From Pseudoalteromonas haloplanktis ATCC 14393 (GTDB lineage: Bacteria > Pseudomonadota > Gammaproteobacteria > Enterobacterales > Alteromonadaceae): 64,000 nucleotides of DNA. Position 1 is the first letter of the stretch, and every line of letters starts with the position of its first letter. A model generated the notes under the pieces. It was not told the origin of the DNA. It made no database searches and saw only the letters and a list, made by a program, of their open reading frames with translations. A program made the translations under genes and the position numbers. The DNA lies in NCBI RefSeq assembly GCF_000238355.1, contig NZ_AHCA01000006.1:124001-188000 (forward strand). The letters are read 5' to 3'. Positions 54,050 to 63,198 of the stretch are shown piece by piece.

Positions 54050-54541
54050 TTACTCTTTTTCTGCGGCTTGCTTATTAAAAAATGACAGGTCGTTATCAGC
54101 AGTGCTTAGTACTGATGCGAGTTCAGGTTTTGACTCTGTACTATGGGTAACTAACTCAACGGTTTCAGCTTCGTGGCGTTGTTTTAAGTTACCTTCGATA
54201 ATCGCTCCAGCATCAATACTGAGAGTATCTTGGTAAACGTCACCATGTACTTGTGCTGAGCGTTCAATGACGACTTTACTAGCATTGAGTGAGCCAATTA
54301 TCTTGCCTTTGACAATTACGCTTTCAGCAATTACAGAGCCCTCTACACAGCCTGTATTACCGATCACTAAATGATTAACACGCACATCACCATCAATGCG
54401 TCCATCAAGTTGCACTTCACCTTGGCTGATCAAGCTACCCGTTAAACGAACATCTTCAGAAATGATCGATGGCGTGTGGTTGGTTCTTTTTAATTGTGAA
54501 TCAGAAGAACTACTTACAGTTGATTTTTTTTTACCGAACAC
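54050..54541 (-). CDS. bactofilin
   Basis: A 163-residue polymer-forming cytoskeletal protein: a flexible polar N-terminus (1-28), then the bactofilin beta-helix (about 29-125) with repeats such as VQLDGRIDGDVRVNHLVIG, VEGSVIAESVIVKGKIIGSL and VHGDVYQDTLSIDAGAIIEG, and an acidic tail. It starts with GTG at 54541, 11 bases inside the end of the M23 peptidase gene. Bactofilins scaffold peptidoglycan enzymes and shape curvature; pairing with an M23 peptidase is a common gene order. Confidence 0.93.
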   Translation of the reverse strand: MFGKKKSTVSSSSDSQLKRTNHTPSIISEDVRLTGSLISQGEVQLDGRIDGDVRVNHLVIGNTGCVEGSVIAESVIVKGKIIGSLNASKVVIERSAQVHGDVYQDTLSIDAGAIIEGNLKQRHEAETVELVTHSTESKPELASVLSTADNDLSFFNKQAAEKE

Positions 54542-55682
54542 GAGAAAGCGCCTTTGTTATTTTTACAGGGTTGACATGTTTGTCGTTAAGTAACACTTCA
54601 TAGTGTAGATGAGTACCAGTACTTCTGCCAGTGCTGCCCATTAAGCCAATAACATCATTTTTAGCAACGGTTTGGCCTTTTTTTACTTTGATTTTATTTA
54701 AGTGACCAAAGCGAGTTACAAAACCATTTTTATGTTGTAATTCAATAAAGTTTCCATAACCACCATTACGTCCTGCGCGTAGCACTGTGCCATCTGCAGG
54801 GGCAAAAATTTCGGTTTTATGCCAGCCTGCTAAATCAACACCTTTGTGAAAAGCGTGACGGTTATTAACGGGATCTTTACGCAGCCCAAAACTGCTCGAA
54901 ATATAGTAGTTTGCAGCAGGCAGAGTTTGCGGTAACTCGCTGAGAAGGTTTTCGAGGTTGTTTAAGGCAAGTAATTTATCGGCAATGGCTAAAAATTCAG
55001 TCGGAATTTTGGACTCATCAAATAAATCCAGCGGACCACCTTGGGCTGTTTCTGACACTTCACCACTAAGGCGACGGGATAAGGCAGTATCAAGTCCTGC
55101 ACCTTTTAGCATTGTTAAAATATCGCGATGGCGCAACTCTATTTGCTGCTCGATTTGTAGAAAGCTTTGTAAGTAATGTGCCTCGAGTTGCGTAATGCGC
55201 TGTTCAACAGACTGTACACTAACTTGGGCACTGTCAGGGCTTTTTTCATCAACGAGAGGCTCATGAAAATCGCCTTGTAATTCTTTAGTGTCGATATTCT
55301 CAATTGTTGCGGCATCGTCGATTGGATTGCTCATCGACTCGGGTAGAGAATCGATCATGCTTTGTAATAAAGCTTGTTTTTGTTCTAGTACCGCAAGCTG
55401 TGCGAGTTGTTTTTCGTATTGCTGCTGTTGCTGCTCTTTTTGAAGCTGCCACTGTTGTTGCTTTGATAGTTGGCTTTGTTCAATATCGGAGATTTTGTTG
55501 GTTTGCGAATAAATTTGTAAAGTAGATATGGTCAACCAGGCTAAAGCAATTAAAACAACTACTACAGCTGAAACTTGTAACCAAGGGGCTAATATCACAT
55601 GTTTAACCTCACCATTTTGGCGGATCAACAACTGTCTAGCTGGGAATAGTTTGTGATAAAAAGACTTAATAAATGCTGACAT
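54531..55682 (-). CDS. membrane-anchored M23-family peptidoglycan endopeptidase
   Basis: A 383-residue protein with an inner-membrane anchor (about 35-57), a long Gln-rich coiled coil (60-110) and a second helical part (155-195), and a C-terminal LytM/M23 domain. Zinc ligands are His279 and Asp283 in FHKGVDLAGW and His360 in THLHYEV; His327 in RFGHLNK completes the site. It should cut stem-peptide crosslinks in the periplasm, resembling the Csd/MepM-like group. It overlaps the bactofilin gene by 11 bases, suggesting that the filament positions it. Confidence 0.93.
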   Translation of the reverse strand: MSAFIKSFYHKLFPARQLLIRQNGEVKHVILAPWLQVSAVVVVLIALAWLTISTLQIYSQTNKISDIEQSQLSKQQQWQLQKEQQQQQYEKQLAQLAVLEQKQALLQSMIDSLPESMSNPIDDAATIENIDTKELQGDFHEPLVDEKSPDSAQVSVQSVEQRITQLEAHYLQSFLQIEQQIELRHRDILTMLKGAGLDTALSRRLSGEVSETAQGGPLDLFDESKIPTEFLAIADKLLALNNLENLLSELPQTLPAANYYISSSFGLRKDPVNNRHAFHKGVDLAGWHKTEIFAPADGTVLRAGRNGGYGNFIELQHKNGFVTRFGHLNKIKVKKGQTVAKNDVIGLMGSTGRSTGTHLHYEVLLNDKHVNPVKITKALSRVR

Positions 55683-55766
55683 GGCTTATAAATACTGGCT
55701 ATTAACCGAATTAAGATAGCAATCTGAGCTGAAAAAGCCAGTAAAAAATTGTAATTTATCTTAAAA

Positions 55767-55789
55767 AAGGAGGCATTGGTCGCCTCCTT
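55767..55789 (-). terminator. terminator of fahA
   Basis: AAGGAGGC (55767-55774), loop ATTGGTC, GCCTCCTT (55782-55789). On the minus strand the stem is followed by TTTTTT (55768-55763), 35 bases past the fahA stop. Confidence 0.9.
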
Positions 55790-55823
55790 CAAAAAATATA
55801 TTTAATAAACGTTTACAATTTAG

Positions 55824-57137
55824 TTACTTAGCAGGCAGAACCGTACCTTCAACGCTACCGAAACCAATACGTGCAAAACCGTCTTTTTCACACCAACCAC
55901 GCATAATTACGTTATCGCCATCTTCTAAGAAGCTACGTTGCTCACCGTTATTAAGCGTGATTTTCTCTTTGCCACCACGAGAAAGTTCAAGTAAAGAACC
56001 TGCTTCTTCATGCGTTGGCCCAGATTGTGTACCAGAGCCTAACATATCACCAGGCATAAAATTACAGCCATTTACAGTGTGGTGAGTAACCATTTGTGCC
56101 ACTGTCCAGTATGAATGTTTAAAGCTTGACTTAGATACCTGTGAAGGCGCTGCACCTTGTTCACGCATTTTTGCGGTCTCAATTTGTACATCCATTTTAA
56201 TATCAAAGGCACCAAGCTCACGGTTTTTGCTTGATTCTAGATAGTCTAATGGTTGCGGATCATTTTCATCCCGTGTCCATGATGTTCTAAAAGGTGCTAA
56301 TGCTTCTGTTGTAACAATCCAAGGTGATACAGTTGATGCAAAGTTTTTCGCTAGGAATGGCCCAAGTGGTTGGTATTCCCATGCTTGTAAATCACGCGCT
56401 GACCAGTCATTGAACACACAAAAGCCAAATACATGGTTTTCAGCATTTTCAATTGCAATCGCATCGCCTAATTCGTTACCTTTACCTAAGTAAATGCCTA
56501 GCTCTAATTCATAATCTAAACGTTTACATGGGCCAAGTGATGGCACGTCTGCGTCTGGCGCTTTAGTTTGACCATTTGGGCGATGAAAGGTTTGTCCAGA
56601 TACATCAATTGATGAAGAGCGGCCGTGATAACCAATAGGCACCCACTTATAGTTAGGAAGTAGTGGGTTATCAGGACGGAATAGACTACCGACAGCTGTT
56701 GCATGGTAAATTGATGTATAAAAGTCAGTGTAATCGCCAATACGACATGGTAATGCAAACTCAATATCAGCTTGGGCAATTAATGCCTCGCTTAACTTAG
56801 CTTGCTCTGCTGCACCTTCGCGTAGTGCTTTTGATAACGCTAAACGCAGCGCTGACCAGTATTGCTGACCAAGACCCATAAATTCATTTAACGTTGCTTG
56901 GCTGGCAGCAGCTACGGCGGTTTGTGCATCGCCTGAGAAAATAGCCAGTTCGTTTACTTTGGCAAGGTCGATCACTTGGTCGCCAATGGCAACAGCACCA
57001 CGAAATGCTTCGTCAGAGTTCTTACGACGTACTTCTGCAAATGGTAAGTTTTGAATAGGGAAGTCACAGTTTGCAACATTCGCTGAGGCTACCCAGCTAG
57101 TTAAATTTATATCATGGGTTTCGTTAATTAAACTCAT
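55824..57137 (-). CDS. fahA: fumarylacetoacetase
   Basis: A 437-residue FAH enzyme with an N-terminal SH3-like domain and catalytic domain. The active-site motif DYTDFYTSIYHATAVGSLFR (His of the catalytic dyad), then LDYELELGIYLGKGN (metal ligands Glu/Asp) and FGFCVFNDWSARDLQ are present, and GGKEKITL near the C-terminus. It splits fumarylacetoacetate to fumarate and acetoacetate, the last step of tyrosine catabolism. It lies downstream of hppD, with a terminator between, so it may have its own promoter. Confidence 0.95.
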   Translation of the reverse strand: MSLINETHDINLTSWVASANVANCDFPIQNLPFAEVRRKNSDEAFRGAVAIGDQVIDLAKVNELAIFSGDAQTAVAAASQATLNEFMGLGQQYWSALRLALSKALREGAAEQAKLSEALIAQADIEFALPCRIGDYTDFYTSIYHATAVGSLFRPDNPLLPNYKWVPIGYHGRSSSIDVSGQTFHRPNGQTKAPDADVPSLGPCKRLDYELELGIYLGKGNELGDAIAIENAENHVFGFCVFNDWSARDLQAWEYQPLGPFLAKNFASTVSPWIVTTEALAPFRTSWTRDENDPQPLDYLESSKNRELGAFDIKMDVQIETAKMREQGAAPSQVSKSSFKHSYWTVAQMVTHHTVNGCNFMPGDMLGSGTQSGPTHEEAGSLLELSRGGKEKITLNNGEQRSFLEDGDNVIMRGWCEKDGFARIGFGSVEGTVLPAK

Positions 57138-57245
57138 TACATTTCCTTTGGTTTAGTCAGTCGCGCTTTACAGTGGATATGGTGATGATTAGCGCGATTT
57201 AAACAGTGAAAATTAGATTGTCATTTATAAAATAGATTAAACGAC

Positions 57246-57272
57246 AAAAAGCAGCGAGATACGCTGCTTTTT
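57246..57272. terminator. hairpin between hppD and fahA
   Basis: AAAAAGCAGCG (57246-57256), loop AGATA, CGCTGCTTTTT (57262-57272), bidirectional in form. It lies 19 bases past hppD and probably reduces readthrough into fahA. Confidence 0.85.
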
Positions 57273-57290
57273 AAATTTATAATGCGGTGT

Positions 57291-58337
57291 TTATAAAACG
57301 CCGCGACGCTCTTGGTCACGTTCGATTGATTCGAACAGCGCTTGGAAGTTACCTTCACCAAAACCACCGTCATCAACACGTTGGATCATTTCAATAAAGA
57401 TTGGGCCAAATAAGTTTTTAGAGAAAATTTGCAATAAGTAGCAATCTTCACTTTGGCTATCTACTAGAATTTGATGTTCACGGATTTTCTCTTTGTCTTC
57501 TTTTACCCAAGGTACGCGGTCAAAAATAGTGTCGTAGTACTCAGGGATGATATCAAGAGTCGCAATCGTTGATTTATCAAGCTTATCTAATGAGCTAACT
57601 AAGTCATCAGTTAAGAATGCTAAATGCTGAACGCCAGGACCATTGTATTCACCAAGGTATTCATCAATTTGGTTGTTATCGTTGCCTTTACCTTCATTAA
57701 TTGGAATAGAGAAGGTGCCGCACGGTGATTTCAGTGCGTAAGAAAGTAACGCGGTTTTTTGACCTTTGATGTCAAAGTAACGAACTTCAGTAAAACCAAA
57801 TACGTCTTTATAAAAGTTAGCCCATGTTTCCATAGTGCCTTTATAAACGTTATTAGTTAGGTGATCGATACGGATAAACCCTTTATCAGCAACGATATTT
57901 TGCTCATTTAAATCTTCAAAATCTTGCTCATAAATAGAACCTTTATCGCCAAACTGCTCGATAAAATAAATTAAGCTGTCACCAATACCGTAAATTGCTG
58001 GGTATGGTAAGTCTTTATGAGTAGACTCCGTAGCAGGTTTTGCACCTCGTGCCACAGCGGTATCGAATGCGTGTTGGGCATTCTCTACACGCCAGCCCAT
58101 AGAGCAAATTGCAGGGCCATGGCTTTTCGCAAACTCTGCTGAGAAACCATCACGTTCATTATTTAGTAAAAAGTGAATATCGTTTTGGTTGTAATAAACA
58201 ATGTCTTTACCTTTGAATGTTTTTAGTTTTGAAAAACCAAAATCGGTAAACACTTTATCCATATAATCTGCATCAGGTGTAGCGTATTCAGTAAACTCAA
58301 TACCTACCAAACCTAAAGGGTTAGTTACTTCACTCAT
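57291..58337 (-). CDS. hppD: 4-hydroxyphenylpyruvate dioxygenase
   Basis: A 348-residue dioxygenase with iron ligands His159 (RIDHLTNNV), His238 (VQHLAFLTDDL) and Glu316 (IFIEMIQR), and the C-terminal closing helix FGEGNFQALFESIE. It turns 4-hydroxyphenylpyruvate into homogentisate. GGGAGAATTATA precedes the ATG. With fahA it makes part of the homogentisate pathway; hmgA and maiA are not in this window. The 307 bases upstream (58338-58644) hold no visible gene. Confidence 0.96.
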   Translation of the reverse strand: MSEVTNPLGLVGIEFTEYATPDADYMDKVFTDFGFSKLKTFKGKDIVYYNQNDIHFLLNNERDGFSAEFAKSHGPAICSMGWRVENAQHAFDTAVARGAKPATESTHKDLPYPAIYGIGDSLIYFIEQFGDKGSIYEQDFEDLNEQNIVADKGFIRIDHLTNNVYKGTMETWANFYKDVFGFTEVRYFDIKGQKTALLSYALKSPCGTFSIPINEGKGNDNNQIDEYLGEYNGPGVQHLAFLTDDLVSSLDKLDKSTIATLDIIPEYYDTIFDRVPWVKEDKEKIREHQILVDSQSEDCYLLQIFSKNLFGPIFIEMIQRVDDGGFGEGNFQALFESIERDQERRGVL

Positions 58338-58644
58338 TATAATTCTCCCGCAATAAGCACTGCGTCTTGTTGTGTCTGATGCGCAGATAATTAACCATAA
58401 CGAGTAAAAGGGGAAGAGCCCGCATCTATTTAGCTAACAGGCTATTTGTAAATTAAATGGGACGATCATTTAAAAATGTAGATGGAATAGGGGAAGCTGT
58501 AATGGTTGCTGTTTGATAGTTAAATGTTTGCGCTCTTTAGGATTGCTTAGTTGATTGATATTAATGATTAATTTGTTTTAATTGAGGATGTAAACTAAGG
58601 ATGTTAAGGGAGTTTCCTCCCTTAATTTAATCGCTGGATTGTAA
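58338..58644. other. AT-rich intergenic region upstream of hppD
   Basis: About 307 bases between hppD and the convergently placed end of the metallophosphatase gene. TGTAAA occurs at 58447 and 58589 without the matching TTTACA half, so a TyrR box is not established. No ORF or repeat seen. Confidence 0.6.
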
Positions 58645-61380
58645 TTAATTGTTTACGCTCGGGCCGCGTTTGTTAAAAAACTTGCTGCGCTGCTCTAGCC
58701 ACAAATTAGGTTTTATAGCGGGGGCACTTTGATAATGACGCTCAACCGTCTGGTTTAATGATCGTGTACTTGGCTCAAAGCGTAAAGTTTGCTGCGCGCC
58801 AGCCATGCTTTTTATTTCATCGCGAGTCATTGCGCGACCTGCATAAAGCAAAGCGTTTAAGTAACCGGGCTCTGTTTCATAGTTATTATCAGTCAGTAGT
58901 AACACGGCTTTGTTTAATGCCCAGCGACGATTAATTTCACCCTCTCTTTTTACGCCAGCTAGCTCACCATCAACGTACACTTCAAACACGCCATTATCTG
59001 GTGCTGTGTAAAAGACAAAGGCGATGCGATGCCAGGTATCTGATTGAGTGTTGCCAAAGTAACCACTTTCGCTGGTTGATTTACCTAAGCCACCTTCAGG
59101 ATTAATGTATATATCAGCATCGTCTGTTAAGTAATTTACCGTATCGGTTTGCACCAGAGCGCGGTAAATGTCTTTGACTGCCAGTGGCCAGTAAATGTCC
59201 ATTACTAGCGTGTAATCTGATACGAGGCCTTCATTGATAAAGTCACCATTAGCAGCTGTATTGAGGGTGATTTGTAGCCCTTCAGTAGGAGAATGATCGG
59301 TAAAGGCCATTACGCCTGAAGCACCGTCATTTAAATCGGCAATATTTAATTCAGAAGTGGTCTTATAAACAGTGTCCTCAGGGCCCCAGCCACTTTGTTC
59401 TGGATCGAAGTAGCTAAGGGTTGATGGCCCGTAATCTGCTTTGAGTGGCTTACTGGGATCATCAAAATTCCAAATGGTAATATTTGCTTGATCTTGGCAT
59501 GAGTTGAGTTGAGTGTTTGTATCTATATGCAGACACTGGCTGGTGCGGTAGCGAGCGTACTGATCAAGTAATTGCCATGTTTCAGCCAGTAATTGCGGCT
59601 CAGCAAAGGTAATACTATTGAAAAACAGCTCACCATTAAAAGCGGGGCCTTTTTGCAGTGCTAAATTATAAGTTTGACTGTCAGTAATACTATCTGGGGC
59701 TAATAATACCCAATCTGGTTGACTCGCTATCATGGTTTTTAATTCGCTACCATTTACCGTAACTTGATAAATTGCACTAAAGCCGGGTGTGTTAGAAGGT
59801 TGCCTTTCAACTTTAAAAGCATTATGAAAATCTTCTTGTGTCAGCGTACCGGGTGTCCAGCGAGTTTGCACTTGGCTAGGATCAAAAAGGGCTGCATCTA
59901 TTTGATACTGCTGTTTTACAGCACGAGTCGTGATCTCCATTATTTGTAACGCGCTCGGGTAGTTTTCTGAAATAGCTATTTCAGTATTGGCATCTGGAGC
60001 GTATTTACCCATCAAAAAATCTATTTGCGTTTGCAATGCTTCATCAACAGTCCCGATGTTTGCCGTGGCTACCGTATTGTAGTTGATATCACTAACCGTT
60101 TTAGTTGCTAAATCAAAGGTTAACTCTAAGTCAGTTAAACCTTGAGCAAAAAAGTTTGGCTGGATCACTAAACTGCCATTATCGAGTTGCTGAAAGCTTT
60201 CTCCGCCATGAGTATGACCACCGAGGACTAAGTCAATGCCTGGCACGTTTTGAGCTATTTGTGTATCGCCACCTTCTCCTAAGTGACTGAGCATTACCAT
60301 GTAATCCACATCTTGACGATGCTGCTGAACAATTGTTTGCGCTATCTCTTGCCACTGCCAATTCATTTTAAAATTGGCGATAAAGTCAGGAATTGGAGCG
60401 GTTTCTACCGGTCTATCTAGTTCATTCCAAGGCACAGAGGTCATGCCAAAAAAGCCCACTTTTAGACAGCCAACTTGAACAATTGAAAAATCAACTGCGT
60501 CGAAACTTTGCGTACTATCACCTGTGTATTGAGTGTTGCTGGCTAATACAATGGCGTGATCATCATTGGCGTAATCAAGTAACTGCTCAGGGCCCCATGC
60601 ATAATCGTGATTACCCACTACACGGACATCAAACGCCATTGCTTTTATTGCCTCAACGGTGATTAAGCCTTTGGAAGTTTGCTCTGCCACGGTGCCTTTT
60701 TCATAGTCATCGCCACCATTGGTGAACAAGGTATAAGGCTGCTCTGCGACGGATTGTTGGTAATACCCTTTAATACGACTAAATAAACGTTCTTTAAAAC
60801 CAAATCGAGCATGGAGATCTGCTACATGAATAAAGCGCATTTTTTGCGTTGTTTCGTTACTCGGGCAGTTTGGTCCAATATTTTTAGTAATTGGAACAAT
60901 GGGTCGAGATTTAATAGCGAATGTACCTAATGTGGTAATTTGTGCGCTAACTCGGTTGTTTTCTGATGTGGTACTTGCGAGCGTGCGCCATTGTCCATCG
61001 ATTAACTGAGCAATGGCAAATAGTTGGTTATCAGCAGCACTTTCGGTACTGATTGATAAAGTGCTTGGAGTGTTAAACGATAGATCTTTTGGACTAAAGC
61101 TATACAGTGCAGAAATGATCCCCTGTGCTTTATTGCTTTCATCAAGGGGTGTTTGACTAAATATAAAACGTGTATCGGTATTCACCGCATTTTTGGGGAT
61201 GCTGATAGTGACTAAGTCATTGTCAAAACTTTGTGTTAACCCATCATTAGCAGAGATTATTAGATCCGTTTCATCTACAACAAACGCGGTATCTTTAACT
61301 GTATTGTCTCCGCCACATGCATTTAAAAGGCAGAGCAATAAGATGACTAAAAAGAGTTTTTTGTATATTGAAAAGGGCAT
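58645..61380 (-). CDS. large lipoprotein: 5'-nucleotidase-type metallophosphatase with C-terminal LamG-like domain
   Basis: A 911-residue lipoprotein (lipobox LLNAC, Cys22). After a beta-rich N-terminal segment (25-165, ZU5-like, SIPKNAVNTDTRFIFS) comes a calcineurin-type phosphatase: HVADLHARF (Asp188, His190), TNGGDDYEKG, VVGNHDYAWG, MLSHLGEGG and LGGHTHGG (387-393). A 5'-nucleotidase C-terminal-like domain follows (about 450-590), then a LamG/concanavalin-like domain (about 700-870) with YTLVMDIYWP and FEVYVDGELAG. Likely a surface phosphatase acting on nucleotides or other phosphoesters with a carbohydrate-binding module. The ATG at 61380 starts the cleanest signal; the frame extends to a TTG at 61401. 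Confidence 0.88.
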   Translation of the reverse strand: MPFSIYKKLFLVILLLCLLNACGGDNTVKDTAFVVDETDLIISANDGLTQSFDNDLVTISIPKNAVNTDTRFIFSQTPLDESNKAQGIISALYSFSPKDLSFNTPSTLSISTESAADNQLFAIAQLIDGQWRTLASTTSENNRVSAQITTLGTFAIKSRPIVPITKNIGPNCPSNETTQKMRFIHVADLHARFGFKERLFSRIKGYYQQSVAEQPYTLFTNGGDDYEKGTVAEQTSKGLITVEAIKAMAFDVRVVGNHDYAWGPEQLLDYANDDHAIVLASNTQYTGDSTQSFDAVDFSIVQVGCLKVGFFGMTSVPWNELDRPVETAPIPDFIANFKMNWQWQEIAQTIVQQHRQDVDYMVMLSHLGEGGDTQIAQNVPGIDLVLGGHTHGGESFQQLDNGSLVIQPNFFAQGLTDLELTFDLATKTVSDINYNTVATANIGTVDEALQTQIDFLMGKYAPDANTEIAISENYPSALQIMEITTRAVKQQYQIDAALFDPSQVQTRWTPGTLTQEDFHNAFKVERQPSNTPGFSAIYQVTVNGSELKTMIASQPDWVLLAPDSITDSQTYNLALQKGPAFNGELFFNSITFAEPQLLAETWQLLDQYARYRTSQCLHIDTNTQLNSCQDQANITIWNFDDPSKPLKADYGPSTLSYFDPEQSGWGPEDTVYKTTSELNIADLNDGASGVMAFTDHSPTEGLQITLNTAANGDFINEGLVSDYTLVMDIYWPLAVKDIYRALVQTDTVNYLTDDADIYINPEGGLGKSTSESGYFGNTQSDTWHRIAFVFYTAPDNGVFEVYVDGELAGVKREGEINRRWALNKAVLLLTDNNYETEPGYLNALLYAGRAMTRDEIKSMAGAQQTLRFEPSTRSLNQTVERHYQSAPAIKPNLWLEQRSKFFNKRGPSVNN

Positions 61381-61506
61381 CGTAGTCCGTACAAAGTTCA
61401 AATTGACGGTGTGTATAATAGCAGTATTTAGGGACGTGATATAGAGGGGATTGTTTAGAAAATCTCCACAAGCAGGGCTGCTTGTGGAGAAGCTTTGAAC
61501 GCTTAA

Positions 61507-62937
61507 TTACGGTTTTTCAGCAACTACTTCCAGCTCTTCAGCTAAAATGTGCTCTTGTGTGTGCGGCTCGTGTTGACCCTCAGCACCGTGCATCCATTTA
61601 ACAAGTTTGTCACTTAGTAAGTACATGATCACTGCAGAAAGTACAGCTGTTGCACCTAAACCAATGAAAATGCCTAGCGCATTATCAAGGGCTTCTTCAC
61701 CTTCGCCTAAGAATGAACCTACAAAACCGGCAATCTTATTCGCAACTGCTGTACATAGGAACCAAATACCCATTAACATTGAAGCTAAGCGTAGTGGGGC
61801 TAATTTACTGACCATAGATAAGCCAATAGGTGATAAGCATAACTCACCTAGTGTATGGAATAAGTAGAATAACACTAACCACATCATGCTGATTTGTAAT
61901 GTATCACCTTGACCTTGAGTCATAAGTGCTAAAATCATAGTGATAAAGCCAAGTGCCAAAAAGACTAATGCAATTGCAAACTTAACTGGTGAGTTAGGCT
62001 CTCGTTTATCAAGTTTTAACCAGATAATAGCGACCAGTGGGGCAAAAACAATGATGAAAATAGAGTTTAATGATTGGAACCATGACGCTGGAATTTCAAA
62101 GTTGAATAGCATACGGTCAGTATAATCATTAGCGAATAAGTTCATTAGGCCACCGGCTTGCTCAAATCCCATCCAGAAAATGATACTAAATACACTCATA
62201 GTAAAAATAACTTTAATGCGGTCAGTTTCAACTTTTGTTAAAGGAACTTTAACGTCAGAGTTAGATTGCGATTGCGCTAGTTTGGCTGAAGGAACGACAC
62301 CTATATCGCCTAAGTATTTGTTGCTTAACATAACTTGCATTGCAACAGAGATAAGCATACCAATCCCCGCAACGATGAAGCCGTATTGCCAACCCATAGC
62401 AGCCGCTGCATAACCGGCAACTAATGGACCTAATGCGCCACCTAAGTTAATGCCCATGTAGAAAATAGTGAAGGCACCATCACGACGTTGATCACCCTCT
62501 GTATATAAGTCACCAACCATGGTTGAGATATTTGGCTTAAATAAACCGTTACCCATACATAGTAATGCTAAACCAATGTAGAATACATTTTCTTCTTGGC
62601 CAGCTAGCATGCTATGCGGAATACCCATAGTGAAGTGACCAGCCGCCATTAATAGGCCACCGATGATGATTGCTTTACGTTGACCAAGTACGTTATCGGC
62701 TAACCAACCACCAAATAATGGCGTGATATAAACAGCCATAGTGAATGTACCGTACAGGCTTAGTGCGTCGGCATTACTCCAACCAAAACCACCTTCTTGA
62801 ACAATCGCAACGAGATATAATACTAAAATGGCACGCATGCCGTAATAACCAAATCGTTCCCACATTTCTGTGCCGAACAACAGGAATAACCCTTTAGGAT
62901 GCCCTAAAAAGTCACCTGCTTTAGGTAATGAACTCAT
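61507..62937 (-). CDS. POT/PTR2-family proton-coupled peptide transporter
   Basis: A 476-residue, 12-14 helix protein of the POT family. The ExxER-type segment EMWERFGYYGMRAILVLYL in helix 1, GNGLFKPNISTMVGDLY and FYMGINLGGALGPLVAGY are present, together with LGELCLSPIGLSMVSKLAP in helix 10. It imports di- and tripeptides with protons. Such uptake could take up peptides released in the murein island but the gene is 40 kb away. GGAAGTAAAT precedes the ATG. A stem CACTAAGG-TATT-CCTTAGTG lies upstream at 63068-63087. Confidence 0.94.
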   Translation of the reverse strand: MSSLPKAGDFLGHPKGLFLLFGTEMWERFGYYGMRAILVLYLVAIVQEGGFGWSNADALSLYGTFTMAVYITPLFGGWLADNVLGQRKAIIIGGLLMAAGHFTMGIPHSMLAGQEENVFYIGLALLCMGNGLFKPNISTMVGDLYTEGDQRRDGAFTIFYMGINLGGALGPLVAGYAAAAMGWQYGFIVAGIGMLISVAMQVMLSNKYLGDIGVVPSAKLAQSQSNSDVKVPLTKVETDRIKVIFTMSVFSIIFWMGFEQAGGLMNLFANDYTDRMLFNFEIPASWFQSLNSIFIIVFAPLVAIIWLKLDKREPNSPVKFAIALVFLALGFITMILALMTQGQGDTLQISMMWLVLFYLFHTLGELCLSPIGLSMVSKLAPLRLASMLMGIWFLCTAVANKIAGFVGSFLGEGEEALDNALGIFIGLGATAVLSAVIMYLLSDKLVKWMHGAEGQHEPHTQEHILAEELEVVAEKP

Positions 62938-63067
62938 ATTTACTTCCTAACTCAACGTTAATTATTGCGGCCTTATATTTTTTGCTTTAATCGTTCATGT
63001 GATAAAAACACTGATTGAACGGGCGGCCATGATTTTGTTTTTTATGCAGCTAAGGTAATGGTTTGCT

Positions 63068-63087
63068 CACTAAGGTATTCCTTAGTG
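63068..63087. promoter_or_regulatory. inverted repeat between bcsC-like and peptide transporter genes
   Basis: CACTAAGG (63068-63075) and CCTTAGTG (63080-63087) with a TATT loop. No T-run follows on the minus strand, so it may be an operator or mRNA stem of the peptide transporter leader, or a weak end of the upstream transcript. Confidence 0.35.
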
Positions 63088-63198
63088 GGTAAGAGTCACA
63101 CCCTTATCCTAGCTACAAGTGCGGCTAAGTATACATACACCTTATGTGCAGGGGAAGTGCTTGCGATAGTTAGCTGTACTGTGGTTTTAAAACAGTGA

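Noticed and set aside
58338..58644. TyrR box upstream of hppD
   Set aside because: Only the TGTAAA half is present; no matching TTTACA at the required spacing.
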